A stretch of DNA of 64,000 nucleotides. Source: Rhodobacteraceae bacterium EL53 (lineage in GTDB: Bacteria; Pseudomonadota; Alphaproteobacteria; Rhodobacterales; Rhodobacteraceae). Positions 8,931 through 17,486 of the stretch are shown in pieces. The stretch is taken from positions 650,725 to 714,724 of the forward strand of contig OMPR01000013.1 of assembly GCA_900313015.1 (NCBI GenBank). The letters run 5' to 3'. The translations under genes were made by a program, and so were the position numbers. Position 1 is the first letter of the stretch. Each line of letters opens with the position of its first letter. The notes under the pieces are model-generated. The model had not been told where the DNA came from, searched no databases, and worked only from the letters and a program-made list of their open reading frames with translations.

Positions 8931-9728
8931 ATGACACACCCTCTGGTTACGCAGGACATGATCGACACGTTTCAAAAAGACGGGGTCGTACTGATTAAGG
9001 GCCTATTTGCTGAGGAAGTCGAAACCCTGCGGGCTGGCGTTGCGGCCAACATGGCAGAACCCGGTCCCTACGCCTCTGAGAACAAAAAGGATGGGCACAC
9101 TGGCCGCTTCTTTGATGACTATTGCAACTGGACCCGCATCCCCGAATTTCGTGAGGTGATTGAAACGTCACCTGTAGCCGAAGTCGCAGCGGATTTGATG
9201 AATTCCCAAACGGTGCAGATGTTTCATGACCACGTGTTGGTCAAAGAGCCAGGCACATCTTTACCCACACCATGGCATCAAGATGGGCCCTATTACTTTG
9301 TCGAGGGTCAGCAGACAGTCAGCTTTTGGTCCCCGCTTGATCCAGTCAAAGAGGCGGCTCTGCGGTGTGTCGCGGGGTCTCACCTGTGGGAGAAAGAAGT
9401 GCTGCCGACCCGTTGGGTATCTGAGACGGATTTCTTTCCAGACGAAGGTCAGTACATGGCGGTCCCGGATCCCGAAGCCGAAGATATGCGGATTGTTGAG
9501 TTTGAAATGGAACCCGGTGATGCCGTGGCTTTCAACTACAAGGTGCTGCACGGCGCCCGCGGTAATACCAGCGAAACACGTCGCCGGGCATTTTCGCTGC
9601 GATTGGTCGGCGATGACGCGCGCTATGTTGAGCGCCCCGGTCCCACCTCTCCGCCCTATCCCGGTCACGATATGACGCCTGGCCAGCGCTTGCGCGAAGA
9701 CTGGTTCCCAATGCTGCGTGGCGAATAA
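8931..9728 (+). CDS. Phytanoyl-CoA dioxygenase (PhyH) family protein
   Basis: A 265-residue Fe(II)/2-oxoglutarate oxygenase of the PhyH family. The iron ligands are visible as the HxD pair in PWHQDGPYY (about residues 117 and 119) and the distal His in NYKVLHGARGN, with an Arg in the following TRRRAFSLRL for 2-oxoglutarate. AGGAGA lies 9 bases before the ATG. Members hydroxylate diverse small molecules, including phytanoyl-CoA, ectoine and 2-aminoethylphosphonate; the substrate here cannot be told. The divergent LysR gene is the likely regulator. Confidence 0.9.
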   Translation: MTHPLVTQDMIDTFQKDGVVLIKGLFAEEVETLRAGVAANMAEPGPYASENKKDGHTGRFFDDYCNWTRIPEFREVIETSPVAEVAADLMNSQTVQMFHDHVLVKEPGTSLPTPWHQDGPYYFVEGQQTVSFWSPLDPVKEAALRCVAGSHLWEKEVLPTRWVSETDFFPDEGQYMAVPDPEAEDMRIVEFEMEPGDAVAFNYKVLHGARGNTSETRRRAFSLRLVGDDARYVERPGPTSPPYPGHDMTPGQRLREDWFPMLRGE

Positions 9729-9739
9729 TCATCTTGGCG

Positions 9740-9763
9740 CCCCGCTGAAATCATTCGGCGGGG
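9740..9763. terminator. Hairpin downstream of the PhyH gene
   Basis: CCCCGC and GCGGGG form a perfect 6-bp stem 12 bases after the PhyH stop, between convergent genes. No T-run follows, so terminator function is only likely. Confidence 0.4.
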
Positions 9764-9806
9764 ACTAGGTGCATTATACGACGTAGGGGCGCAACAGGCC
9801 TTGCCC

Positions 9807-10673
9807 TTAGAACCACTGTCCCGGTTCCATCAAACCCAGATCCAGCAATTGGCGTGAATGCCAGTCAAACGGCGTCGAGTTGTGCCAGCGAAAGCTCTGT
9901 ATTTCAAAGGTAGAGCCGGGATTGCGCTTGAGCGCCTTGGCCGTGCGGAAGGAACAAATCGCTGCTGTTAGGTTGTGATGCCAGGGACAGGCGTAAGTGT
10001 TGTATTCCTGATCTTCGAACGTGTGGTTCGGGAGCAGCTTTAGCCCGGGCGCTGATCGAAACAAGGCGATGCGGTCGATTTTGCGGCTGTCCTTTGGGAT
10101 ATGCTCTTCGTATCTCCAACGTACACCACCAAAAAAATCCAATTGCCGTTCGCGTGGGTGGCCGGTTACAGGGTCTTTCCGGGATTGTGCATAATAGCCG
10201 GACTTATCAAGGTGTGCCCGGTCCAACGACACTCCGTCGGGATTGAGGTCTAGATTGTCAGCATACAGGTCGATGACATAAGCGAGCATTGCGTCGCGCC
10301 GCTCTTCCCCGTGAAAGGTCAGCATCTCGCCAACTGAGCGGGTCTCACAAAATGGAAAAAACAGATATTCCGCGTTGTAGCAGTAATACATCCAAATCCC
10401 GGGCGCGGCTTCGATGATGCGATTGATCGCATCGGTGACTGCCCCTTCGGGGGCGCAGTCAAAGGGAATGCGGTGGATCTTGTCTTCGACATCATTTGGT
10501 AAGGGAAACGCATCGGGGATCAACGCTAGCACCGACTCAAACCCGCACTGGATATGGTGGCGCATCGTTGTGGCCAGCTCAACGTTATCCTCAACAAAAA
10601 TCATTGCGATCGGCCCTTTGGCCATGACCGCCGTGCCGGTTTTTAAAAAGTGGTCGAGAGATGCGTATTCCAT
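9807..10673 (-). CDS. Conserved-looking protein of unknown function, possibly glycosyltransferase-like
   Basis: Not firmly recognised. 288 residues with no signal peptide or membrane segment. The first part (GPIAMIFVEDNVELATTMRH, then VLALIPDAF) resembles the opening beta-alpha-beta of GT-A glycosyltransferases, where a strand is followed by a helix that moves away from the nucleotide pocket. The remainder is rich in aromatic residues (WMYYCYNAEYLFFPF, SFRWHNSTPFDWHSRQ) and histidines. An AGGAG lies about 13 bases upstream of the ATG at 10673. It is divergent from miaB. The coding call is strong because of uniform, protein-like composition over the full frame; the glycosyltransferase idea is weak inference. 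Confidence 0.7.
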   Translation of the reverse strand: MEYASLDHFLKTGTAVMAKGPIAMIFVEDNVELATTMRHHIQCGFESVLALIPDAFPLPNDVEDKIHRIPFDCAPEGAVTDAINRIIEAAPGIWMYYCYNAEYLFFPFCETRSVGEMLTFHGEERRDAMLAYVIDLYADNLDLNPDGVSLDRAHLDKSGYYAQSRKDPVTGHPRERQLDFFGGVRWRYEEHIPKDSRKIDRIALFRSAPGLKLLPNHTFEDQEYNTYACPWHHNLTAAICSFRTAKALKRNPGSTFEIQSFRWHNSTPFDWHSRQLLDLGLMEPGQWF

Positions 10674-10799
10674 CGGGCGCCTTTGCTCCTGCCATTATGG
10701 CATTTTGTCCCAAATTCGGTTAATTGCGCGTGCATTGCAAGCAGTCCCGGAACCGTTTAAAGCAGGCCGCTGAACCCGCGAACGCAAAGGCCTATATCC

Positions 10800-12122
10800 A
10801 TGTCCGAGCCAAAGAAGCTGTATATCAAAACCTATGGCTGCCAGATGAACGTTTACGACAGTGAACGTATGGCCGAAGCTTTGGGTGGAAAAGGCTATGT
10901 TGAGACTAAGTTCCCGGATGATGCGGACATGATCTTGCTGAACACCTGTCACATCCGCGAAAAGGCTGCGGAAAAGGTATATTCTGAATTGGGCCGCTTC
11001 AAAGGGCTTAAGGCGGGTAAACCGGATCTGAAGATTGGTGTGGCTGGCTGTGTGGCACAGGCCGAAGGTGAAGAAATCATGCGCCGTCAGCCAATGGTCG
11101 ATTTGGTTGTCGGACCGCAAAGCTACCATCGCCTGCCCGAGATGGAGGCGAAAGTTCGTGAGGGAGAAAAGGCGCTCGATACAGATTTTCCCGAAGAGGA
11201 TAAGTTTGAGAAGCTAAAAAACCGCCCCAAAGCAAAGCGAGGGCCATCCGCGTTTTTAACCGTTCAAGAGGGGTGCGATAAATTCTGCGCTTTTTGTGTT
11301 GTGCCCTATACCCGAGGTGCCGAAGTCAGCCGTCCGGCAGATCGCATTTTACGCGAAGCACAGGACCTTGTTGAGCGAGGTGTGCGTGAAATCACTCTGC
11401 TCGGACAGAATGTGAATGCCTATCACGGGGCGGGTGCAAACGGGGATCTAACGCTGGCGCAGTTGATCTGGGAGCTGGACAAGGTTGATGGGCTTGAACG
11501 CATTCGGTTCACCACCAGCCATCCCAACGACATGATGGATGATCTGATCGAAGCCCATGGAACTTGCTCTAAGCTGATGCCGTATTTGCATCTGCCGGTG
11601 CAGGCCGGTTCTGACAAGATCCTGAAACGGATGAATCGCAGTCACACCGCCGAAAGCTATTTGCGATTGGTTGAACGCATTCGCGAAGCGCGTCCTGATA
11701 TCGTTATGTCCGGTGATTTCATCGTGGGCTTCCCAGAAGAAACCGAAGAAGATTTTCAGGCGACGCTCGATTTGGTTGAGCAAGTTAAATACGGCTATGC
11801 CTATTCGTTCAAGTATTCGACCCGTCCCGGGACGCCCGCGGCAGAGCGTGCGCAAGTACCAGCTGCCGAAGCGGACGAGCGGTTGCAACGCCTGCAAAGC
11901 ATGATCACCCGTCATCAGCGCGAGATCCAAGATTCAATGGTCGGGCGCGAACTGAGTGTTTTGTTCGAAAAGCCGGGCCGCTTTGACGATCAGATGGTGG
12001 GCAAGTCCGAGTATTTGCATTCTGTGCATGTCACAGGATCAAAAGCGAATATTGGCGACATTGCGCGTGTGAAAATCGTCTCATCAGGCACGAACTCTTT
12101 AGCTGGTGAAGTGATCCGCTGA
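10800..12122 (+). CDS. miaB: tRNA-2-methylthio-N6-dimethylallyladenosine synthase
   Basis: A 440-residue radical-SAM methylthiotransferase that converts i6A37 to ms2i6A37 in tRNAs. The UPF0004 domain has Cys14 (TYGCQMN) and Cys50 (LLNTCHIRE) for the auxiliary 4Fe-4S cluster. The radical-SAM motif CxxxCxxC is [16 protein letters not shown], and the C-terminal TRAM domain ends [14 protein letters not shown]. The length and domain order are standard. It opens the plus-strand block that continues with phoH, ybeY, corC and lnt, a common alphaproteobacterial order, here separated from phoH by two envelope-protein genes. Confidence 0.97.
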   Translation: MSEPKKLYIKTYGCQMNVYDSERMAEALGGKGYVETKFPDDADMILLNTCHIREKAAEKVYSELGRFKGLKAGKPDLKIGVAGCVAQAEGEEIMRRQPMVDLVVGPQSYHRLPEMEAKVREGEKALDTDFPEEDKFEKLKNRPKAKRGPSAFLTVQEGCDKFCAFCVVPYTRGAEVSRPADRILREAQDLVERGVREITLLGQNVNAYHGAGANGDLTLAQLIWELDKVDGLERIRFTTSHPNDMMDDLIEAHGTCSKLMPYLHLPVQAGSDKILKRMNRSHTAESYLRLVERIREARPDIVMSGDFIVGFPEETEEDFQATLDLVEQVKYGYAYSFKYSTRPGTPAAERAQVPAAEADERLQRLQSMITRHQREIQDSMVGRELSVLFEKPGRFDDQMVGKSEYLHSVHVTGSKANIGDIARVKIVSSGTNSLAGEVIR

Positions 12123-12226
12123 TCGCCTAAAAATTGAATGAAGCGCGACTCAGTCACGTCTTGTTTGGCTTTAAAGTTGAAGTTTCGTGAACAATATTTG
12201 CCATTTTCCGGGAATGTTTCAGTAAT

Positions 12227-12249
12227 AACCACAATATGTGGTGGTTTTT
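12227..12249 (+). terminator. Possible weak terminator after miaB
   Basis: AACCAC and GTGGTT form a 6-bp stem with an 8-base loop, followed by TTT, in the AT-rich 233-bp gap between miaB and the OmpA-like gene. The rest of this gap shows no gene. Confidence 0.35.
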
Positions 12250-12355
12250 ACTTCACAAATATCACTTATTTTCTTAACCTTAGCCCAATTAGAGTATTGG
12301 GTGCTTTCCTGACGCGTGTCTGCGGCGCCATTTTTCGGGGGAACCAAGGTGAGGG

Positions 12356-12934
12356 ATGTCAGCGGTGTTTGATTTCAAAATTAAGGGTGCCCTTGCGGCA
12401 CTGACAGCAGTGATTGCACTAGCCGGGGTAGCTGCCACTCCGCTGGCGGCGCAATCGAATACACGCACAGTAATTGGTGAGCGATATGTGCCAACCATCT
12501 GGGTTGACCCAGATGGGTGTGAACATTGGGTTATGGATGACGGGGCCGAAGGGTACATGACGCCGCACGTTACTCGGCAAGGTATTCCTGTTTGCCGTCG
12601 CGGCAATCTGTGCGGAACTCTACCAGCGGATCAGTTCTTTGCGACCGACAGCTACCGGATTTCGTCCAGTGGTCAGCAGCGTTTGCAAGAGTTCTTTCGG
12701 ACCGCAGGGGCCAATGGGTACATCGTGACCGGTCATACAGACAGTCGCGCGTCGGATGCCTATAATCTGCGCTTGTCGCAGAACCGGGCCAATTCGGTCG
12801 CCCGTGTCGGCAAAAGTGTTGGGGCTCGTATCGTTGATGTGCGCGGATATGGCGAACGCGACCCACGTGTTCCAAACAACGGTGCCGCGAATATGGCCAA
12901 AAATCGTCGCGTTGAAATCATCTGCGTAAACTGA
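12356..12934 (+). CDS. OmpA-like periplasmic protein with N-terminal Cys/His/Trp motif
   Basis: 192 residues. A signal peptide (hydrophobic to about residue 30, predicted cleavage after AAQ) leads to a short module at residues 48-80 with the pattern IWVDPxGCxHW-xxDDGxEGY and a closing PVC. The C-terminal half is an OmpA/Pal peptidoglycan-binding domain: ATDSYRISSSGQQRLQEF, VTGHTDSRASDAYN, LSQNRANSVAR and GYGERDPRVPN are typical, ending NRRVEIIC. It should sit in the periplasm and contact diaminopimelate of peptidoglycan. GTGAGGG precedes the ATG. The next gene, 11 bases on, encodes a lipoprotein with the same short module, so the pair probably arose by domain sharing. Confidence 0.88.
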   Translation: MSAVFDFKIKGALAALTAVIALAGVAATPLAAQSNTRTVIGERYVPTIWVDPDGCEHWVMDDGAEGYMTPHVTRQGIPVCRRGNLCGTLPADQFFATDSYRISSSGQQRLQEFFRTAGANGYIVTGHTDSRASDAYNLRLSQNRANSVARVGKSVGARIVDVRGYGERDPRVPNNGAANMAKNRRVEIICVN

Positions 12935-12945
12935 GGAGATCTGCT

Positions 12946-13239
12946 ATGAAATTGATCAAAGGTATCGTGCTCCTCGCCGCATTGGGTGGTTTGGCAGCGT
13001 GCGAAGCAACAGATAAGACGGTGGACCGAGGCATAGATGCCAAGGATCTGTCCAATCTGAAGGCGGGGATCTGGGTCGACCCTCAGGGTTGTGACCACTG
13101 GATCATTGATGATGGTCTCGAAGGGTATCTGTCACAGCGCTTGGACCGCAACGGTAAGCCAGTATGTTCCGGCGCTGCCCCTCCCGGCGTTGCGACAGGT
13201 CCCTTCAAGGATGGCTCGGCCATCGTCGATGCGATCTAA
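12946..13239 (+). CDS. Small lipoprotein sharing a motif with the upstream OmpA-like protein
   Basis: 97 residues beginning with a lipoprotein signal: hydrophobic h-region and lipobox LAAC with Cys19. Residues 42-74 repeat the module of the preceding protein: IWVDPQGCDHW, IIDDGLEGY and GKPVC, with the two cysteines at the same spacing. The C-terminus is short and glycine/proline-rich. AGGAG precedes the ATG by 8 bases. A strong terminator follows, so this gene closes the two-gene envelope unit. Function is unknown; the two conserved cysteines could form a disulfide or bind a metal together with the His. Confidence 0.82.
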   Translation: MKLIKGIVLLAALGGLAACEATDKTVDRGIDAKDLSNLKAGIWVDPQGCDHWIIDDGLEGYLSQRLDRNGKPVCSGAAPPGVATGPFKDGSAIVDAI

Positions 13240-13259
13240 ATCGGACAGTCAGAGATTTA

Positions 13260-13287
13260 AGGCCGCCCCTTGGGGCGGTCTTTTTTG
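13260..13287 (+). terminator. Rho-independent terminator
   Basis: GGCCGCCCC and GGGGCGGTC form a GC-rich stem with a TT loop, followed directly by TTTTTT, 20 bases after the lipoprotein gene. Confidence 0.9.
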
Positions 13288-13357
13288 TTGGTAATTGGTG
13301 AAAATTGCGACTGGTGGCTTGCGACTCTGGCACGGTTTTGGCTACCCTCAAGGTGTA

Positions 13358-14422
13358 ATGCCAAGACAGGAGAGCGGATTGGCCATTGGTGCCCTAACCC
13401 CACCGCAAGATGAGAATGCCGCCAACGAGGCATTGATAGAGTTTTCTGATAACCGGCTGCTGATAGATCTGTGCGGTGAATATGACCGCAACCTCGCTGT
13501 TATTGAACAACAGCTGGGTGTGCAGATCGTGCGCCGCGGCAATCAGTTGTCTGTGCTAGGAGAACCCGACGCACAGACCCAGGCCGTGGACGTGTTGCGT
13601 TCGTTGTACGCCCGGCTCGAGGCTGGACGGACAGTTGAGCCGGGAGATATCGATCGAGAATTTCGAATGGGGGGCGGCGACGTGGAAACAGATACGCGTG
13701 ACGGCAATCAGCTAGAGATGTTCAAGGGCGGCAAAGTCGAAATCAAGACCCGCAAAAAGCTGGTTGAACCGCGTACCGATGCGCAAAAAGCCTATGTACA
13801 ATCGCTGTTTGAAAATGAATTGGCGTTTGGCATTGGCCCAGCAGGGACCGGCAAAACCTATCTCGCTGTGGCTGTGGGCGTGTCTATGTTCATCGGCGGG
13901 CATGTGGACCGAATTATCCTCAGCCGTCCCGCTGTCGAGGCGGGCGAGAAACTGGGGTATCTTCCCGGTGATATGAAGGACAAAGTCGATCCTTACATGC
14001 AACCGCTGTATGATGCGTTGAACGATTTCCTGCCGGGCAAGCAATTGGCCAAGCTGATTGAAGAAAAACGGATCGAAATTGCACCGCTCGCCTTTATGCG
14101 TGGGCGCACCCTAGCCAATGCATTTGTTGTGCTGGATGAGGCGCAAAACGCAACATCGATGCAAATGAAGATGTTCCTGACCCGGCTTGGCGAAGGATCT
14201 CGCATGGTGATAACTGGGGACCGCACCCAAATCGATCTACCGCGCGGCGTGCCGTCGGGGTTGCAGGATGCCGAACGTCTGTTGCACACAATTCCTAAGA
14301 TCAGCTTCAACTATTTCACCTCCAAGGATGTGGTGCGCCATCCGCTTGTCGCTGCGATCATCGAAGCGTATGAGGCGGAAGCCGAACGTGCTGCCATCAA
14401 GAAAGCGGCGTCGTCGGCTTGA
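13358..14422 (+). CDS. phoH: PhoH family ATPase
   Basis: From the ATG at 13358 the protein has 354 residues. An N-terminal KH-like region (VIEQQLGVQIVRRGNQLSV) is followed by the PhoH ATPase domain with Walker A GPAGTGKTYLA, Walker B FVVLDEAQN, and VITGDRTQIDLP. The family is predicted to act in RNA metabolism and is habitually encoded next to ybeY, as here. The start is uncertain: a TTG at 13379 has a better placed AGGAGAG ribosome site, while the ATG has only AAGG. Longer readings start inside the preceding terminator region and are unlikely. Confidence 0.94.
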   Translation: MPRQESGLAIGALTPPQDENAANEALIEFSDNRLLIDLCGEYDRNLAVIEQQLGVQIVRRGNQLSVLGEPDAQTQAVDVLRSLYARLEAGRTVEPGDIDREFRMGGGDVETDTRDGNQLEMFKGGKVEIKTRKKLVEPRTDAQKAYVQSLFENELAFGIGPAGTGKTYLAVAVGVSMFIGGHVDRIILSRPAVEAGEKLGYLPGDMKDKVDPYMQPLYDALNDFLPGKQLAKLIEEKRIEIAPLAFMRGRTLANAFVVLDEAQNATSMQMKMFLTRLGEGSRMVITGDRTQIDLPRGVPSGLQDAERLLHTIPKISFNYFTSKDVVRHPLVAAIIEAYEAEAERAAIKKAASSA

Positions 14423-14467
14423 ATATACGACAGGCGCAGGGAAACCTGCGCCGCGACGGAGCCGAAA

Positions 14468-14962
14468 ATGACCTTGGATATAACCTTAGAAGACCCGCGC
14501 TGGGTAAGTCTGCCACCGCTGGCTGAGCGGGCGGTTTCAGTGACGCTGGCCCATATGGGGCTAGATGCGGAAACGTGCGAAGTCAGCGTGCTGGGATGCG
14601 ATGACGCGCACATAGCTGCGCTGAATGCAGAGTTTCGGGAAAAGCCAACACCCACGAATGTTCTCAGTTGGCCCGCCGAGGAGTTGGGCGCTGAAGTGCC
14701 GGGGGGAACCCCTTTACATCCTGAGCCGGATTTCACCGGTGAAATCCCTTTGGGGGATATTGCGATTTCTTACGATAGGTGCGCCCGCGAAGCCGAAGCA
14801 GCGGACAAGCCGATGGCAGATCATGTGGCGCATTTGATGGTTCATGGGGTTTTACATCTGCTCGGGTATGACCATATCCGTGACCCGGATGCCACTTTGA
14901 TGGAACGACTTGAGGTCGAGATACTTGGCAAACTGGGGATTGAAGACCCATATAGGGTATAA
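14468..14962 (+). CDS. ybeY: Endoribonuclease YbeY
   Basis: 164 residues. The zinc-binding signature HGVLHLLGYDH is present with His126, His130 and His136 as ligands. The protein acts in 16S rRNA 3'-end maturation and ribosome quality control. It lies 45 bases after phoH and 36 before corC, in the conserved phoH-ybeY-corC-lnt order. The N-terminal LEDPRW and the internal IALNAEFREKPTPTNVLSWP region are family-typical. GGAGCC precedes the ATG. Confidence 0.96.
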   Translation: MTLDITLEDPRWVSLPPLAERAVSVTLAHMGLDAETCEVSVLGCDDAHIAALNAEFREKPTPTNVLSWPAEELGAEVPGGTPLHPEPDFTGEIPLGDIAISYDRCAREAEAADKPMADHVAHLMVHGVLHLLGYDHIRDPDATLMERLEVEILGKLGIEDPYRV

Positions 14963-14998
14963 GACCGGGCCTTTGAGCTCACTTTTGGAATGGGAATA

Positions 14999-15886
14999 AT
15001 GGGCGAAACAGACGGCAGTTCTAACGCAGCGCAACGCGCGCAGCCTCAGGACATGAAAAAAATTAGTACTGAAAAGCTAGGGCTTTTTTCCCGCATCAAA
15101 GATGCATTCACCTCACCTGAGAACAGTGAGGTCTTGCCCGAGAACGGACATCCGGCTGTCGTGGCAGAACCCCACGGGATGATCAATTTACGCCGTATGC
15201 GGGTCGAAGATGTGGCCATTCCTACCGCTGAAATCGTTTCGGTCTCTAATACGATTGCCAAAGATGAGCTGGTTCAAGTGTTCCGGGACAGCGGGCTGAC
15301 CCGTATCCCCGTCTATGAGGGAACTTTGGACACGCCTCTCGGGTTTGCACATCTCAAAGATTTTGCGCTGACCCATGGGTTTAATGGGAATTCCACGGAT
15401 TTTGATTTGACCTCAATGCTGCGTCCATTGCTGTTTGTGCCGCCGTCGATGCCCATCGGGGTGTTGTTGACAAAGATGCAGACCGAACGACGTCACATGG
15501 CGCTGGTGATCGATGAATATGGAGGAGTCGATGGTCTTTTGACGATCGAAGACCTTATCGAACAAGTTGTCGGTGAGATCGCAGACGAACATGACACCGA
15601 CGAAGACCAGCAATGGATCGAAGAAAAACCGGGGTGCTACACGGCGCAGGCGAGAACTCCATTGGATGAATTCGAGGCAGAGATTGGTCGGTCTTTGACC
15701 AATCACGAAGATATCGATGACGAAGAAATTGAAACTCTTGGTGGGCTGGTCTTTGTGTTGTCCGGCCGTGTGCCTGCGCGCGGTGAAATGGTTTCGCATC
15801 CAGATGGCTTGGAGTTTGAAGTGATTGACGCCGATCCCCGCCGTATCAAACGGTTGCGCGTGATCCTGCCTGACAGAACCGAATGA
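14999..15886 (+). CDS. corC: CorC/HlyC-type CBS-domain protein
   Basis: 295 residues from the ATG at 14999; an in-frame ATG three codons earlier (14990) is the alternative. Two CBS domains span roughly residues 65-185 (MRVEDVAIPTAEIVSV, FRDSGLTRIPVYEGT, HMALVIDEYGGVDGLLTIEDLIEQVVGEI). A CorC_HlyC C-terminal domain follows (LDEFEAEIGRSL to GLEFEVIDADPRRIKRLRV). There is no membrane segment, so it is the soluble CorC type linked to magnesium and cobalt efflux. Its last 4 bases overlap the start of lnt, as is usual for this pair. Confidence 0.93.
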   Translation: MGETDGSSNAAQRAQPQDMKKISTEKLGLFSRIKDAFTSPENSEVLPENGHPAVVAEPHGMINLRRMRVEDVAIPTAEIVSVSNTIAKDELVQVFRDSGLTRIPVYEGTLDTPLGFAHLKDFALTHGFNGNSTDFDLTSMLRPLLFVPPSMPIGVLLTKMQTERRHMALVIDEYGGVDGLLTIEDLIEQVVGEIADEHDTDEDQQWIEEKPGCYTAQARTPLDEFEAEIGRSLTNHEDIDDEEIETLGGLVFVLSGRVPARGEMVSHPDGLEFEVIDADPRRIKRLRVILPDRTE

Positions 15887-17394
15887 CCCAATCCGAGGGG
15901 CGGCCATTTTGGCAGGGCCTATGTGCCGTGCTGGTATTGGGTTTTGTCGCCGCCTTTGGGTTGGCGCCGCTGTACTTTTGGCCCGCCACTGTGGCTGCGT
16001 TTTTCCTGCTTCCTAACGTCTTTAGATTTGCGCACTCGCGCAGGCAGATGTCGCTGTTGGGTTGGGCGTTTGGAACTGCCTATTTTGCGCATGGGCTTGT
16101 CTGGATCGTCGAGCCCTTTCTGGTTGATCCTGAACGCCATGCGTGGATGGCGCCTTTTGCGTTGCTGTTCATGTCTGCTGGTCTTGCCTTGTTTTGGGCA
16201 GCAGCGTTTGGGGCTGCTGCCCGTCTATCCCGCACGCCAGACGGGCGTGCGTGGGCCTTGATCGCAACCCTGGCTCTGGCAGAATTCGCGCGGGCTTATG
16301 TTTTGACCGGTTTCCCGTGGGCGGGGTTGGCGCAGGTTTGGGTCGATACCCGTGCCGCGCAGATGCTCGCGTGGGGTGGACCCCACTGGGTTGCGTTGTT
16401 GTCGACGGGGGCGGCGTTAGCTGCGGGGCAATTGCTTGTATCGCCGTGGTCGATGCGGCGCGCTGTTCTGGGATATCTGCCCGCTGTTTGTTTCGTTGGG
16501 GGCGGCTATGTCGCTGAAAACCTGCAACCAAAGACGTCGGAGACGGGCAAAATTGTGCGTTTGATTCAACCCAATGCGCCGCAGCACCAGAAGTGGGACC
16601 CGGATTATGTCTGGCAGTTCTTTGAACGTCAGTTGGTTTTAACGGCACAAGGGGATCGTCCCGATCTGATTGTCTGGCCTGAAACATCGGTTCCTCAGTG
16701 GCTGAACAATGCGGATCCGTTGTTGCGGCAGGTTGTGGTGGCTGCAGGCGGAACGCCTGTCGCATTGGGCATTCGCCGCGCAGACGGCCCTCGGATATTC
16801 AATTCGCTATTGTATTTGGATGAGACTGGCGCACAGGCCAGTGTGTACGACAAACACCATCTAGTTCCCTTTGGCGAATACGTTCCGTTTGGGGATGTTC
16901 TGGCCAAATTCGGGATCTACGGCTTTGCTGCGAATGCAGGGCAGGGGTTTTCTGCGGGAATTGGCCCTGCATTGGTGTCGATGGGCGCGTTTGGCAAGGC
17001 CTTACCTCTCATTTGCTACGAGGCCGTTTTCCCGCAGGATTTGAATAGTGCATCAGAGCGCGCAAATTTCATTTTGCAAATCACCAACGATGCGTGGTTT
17101 GGGGCGCGTTCCGGGCCATATCAGCACCTAGCCCAGGCGCGTATGCGTGCGATCGAGCAGGGGATGCCATTGTTGCGGGCTGCGAACACTGGCGTCTCTG
17201 CGATGATTGATCCACTTGGTCGGGTTACAGACAGTCTACCTTTAGGGGAATCTGGGGCATTGGACGTGTCTCTGTCAGCACCGTTTCCGCCGACGGTTTA
17301 TTCTCGTTTCGGCGATTTACCCATTTTTATTCTCATTGTGCTAACGCTGCTGACTGTGACCTTGCTGCAAGGATCGTCACACCGAAACAAATAG
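15883..17394 (+). CDS. lnt: Apolipoprotein N-acyltransferase
   Basis: 503 residues with about six hydrophobic segments in the N-terminal 180 residues, a nitrilase-like periplasmic domain, and a final membrane helix (ILIVLTLLTVTLL). The catalytic Glu-Lys-Cys residues can be seen in LIVWPETSVPQW, VYDKHHLVPFGEYVPFG and PLICYEAVFPQ. The enzyme adds the third acyl chain to lipoproteins in the inner membrane. It overlaps corC by 4 bases (ATGA) and is followed by the metK riboswitch region. Confidence 0.96.
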   Translation: MTQSEGRPFWQGLCAVLVLGFVAAFGLAPLYFWPATVAAFFLLPNVFRFAHSRRQMSLLGWAFGTAYFAHGLVWIVEPFLVDPERHAWMAPFALLFMSAGLALFWAAAFGAAARLSRTPDGRAWALIATLALAEFARAYVLTGFPWAGLAQVWVDTRAAQMLAWGGPHWVALLSTGAALAAGQLLVSPWSMRRAVLGYLPAVCFVGGGYVAENLQPKTSETGKIVRLIQPNAPQHQKWDPDYVWQFFERQLVLTAQGDRPDLIVWPETSVPQWLNNADPLLRQVVVAAGGTPVALGIRRADGPRIFNSLLYLDETGAQASVYDKHHLVPFGEYVPFGDVLAKFGIYGFAANAGQGFSAGIGPALVSMGAFGKALPLICYEAVFPQDLNSASERANFILQITNDAWFGARSGPYQHLAQARMRAIEQGMPLLRAANTGVSAMIDPLGRVTDSLPLGESGALDVSLSAPFPPTVYSRFGDLPIFILIVLTLLTVTLLQGSSHRNK

Positions 17395-17432
17395 CAATTG
17401 ACCCTTCCTAGCCTGACGCTTATCTCATTCTG

Positions 17433-17483
17433 GATTCATCACAACGGCTTCCTGGCGTGATGGATGAACCCCAATGGAGCACT
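17433..17483 (+). promoter_or_regulatory. SAM/SAH riboswitch upstream of metK
   Basis: A CATCAC/GTGATG stem (17437-17442 with 17457-17462) encloses the loop AACGGCTTCCTGGC. A short linker then leads to GGAGCA at 17476-17481. This agrees closely with the SAM/SAH riboswitch consensus described upstream of metK in Rhodobacterales: the same loop sequence and the same GGAGCA pseudoknot strand. In that class the ligand stabilises a pseudoknot between the loop pyrimidines and GGAG. Here GGAG is also the only good Shine-Dalgarno sequence for metK, 7 bases before the ATG at 17487. Ligand binding should therefore block translation of SAM synthetase. Confidence 0.9.
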
Positions 17484-17486
17484 TCA

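Noticed and set aside
17457-17486. Ten-residue N-terminal extension of MetK
   Set aside because: It would be translated from inside the riboswitch; the [20 protein letters not shown] start is the family norm.
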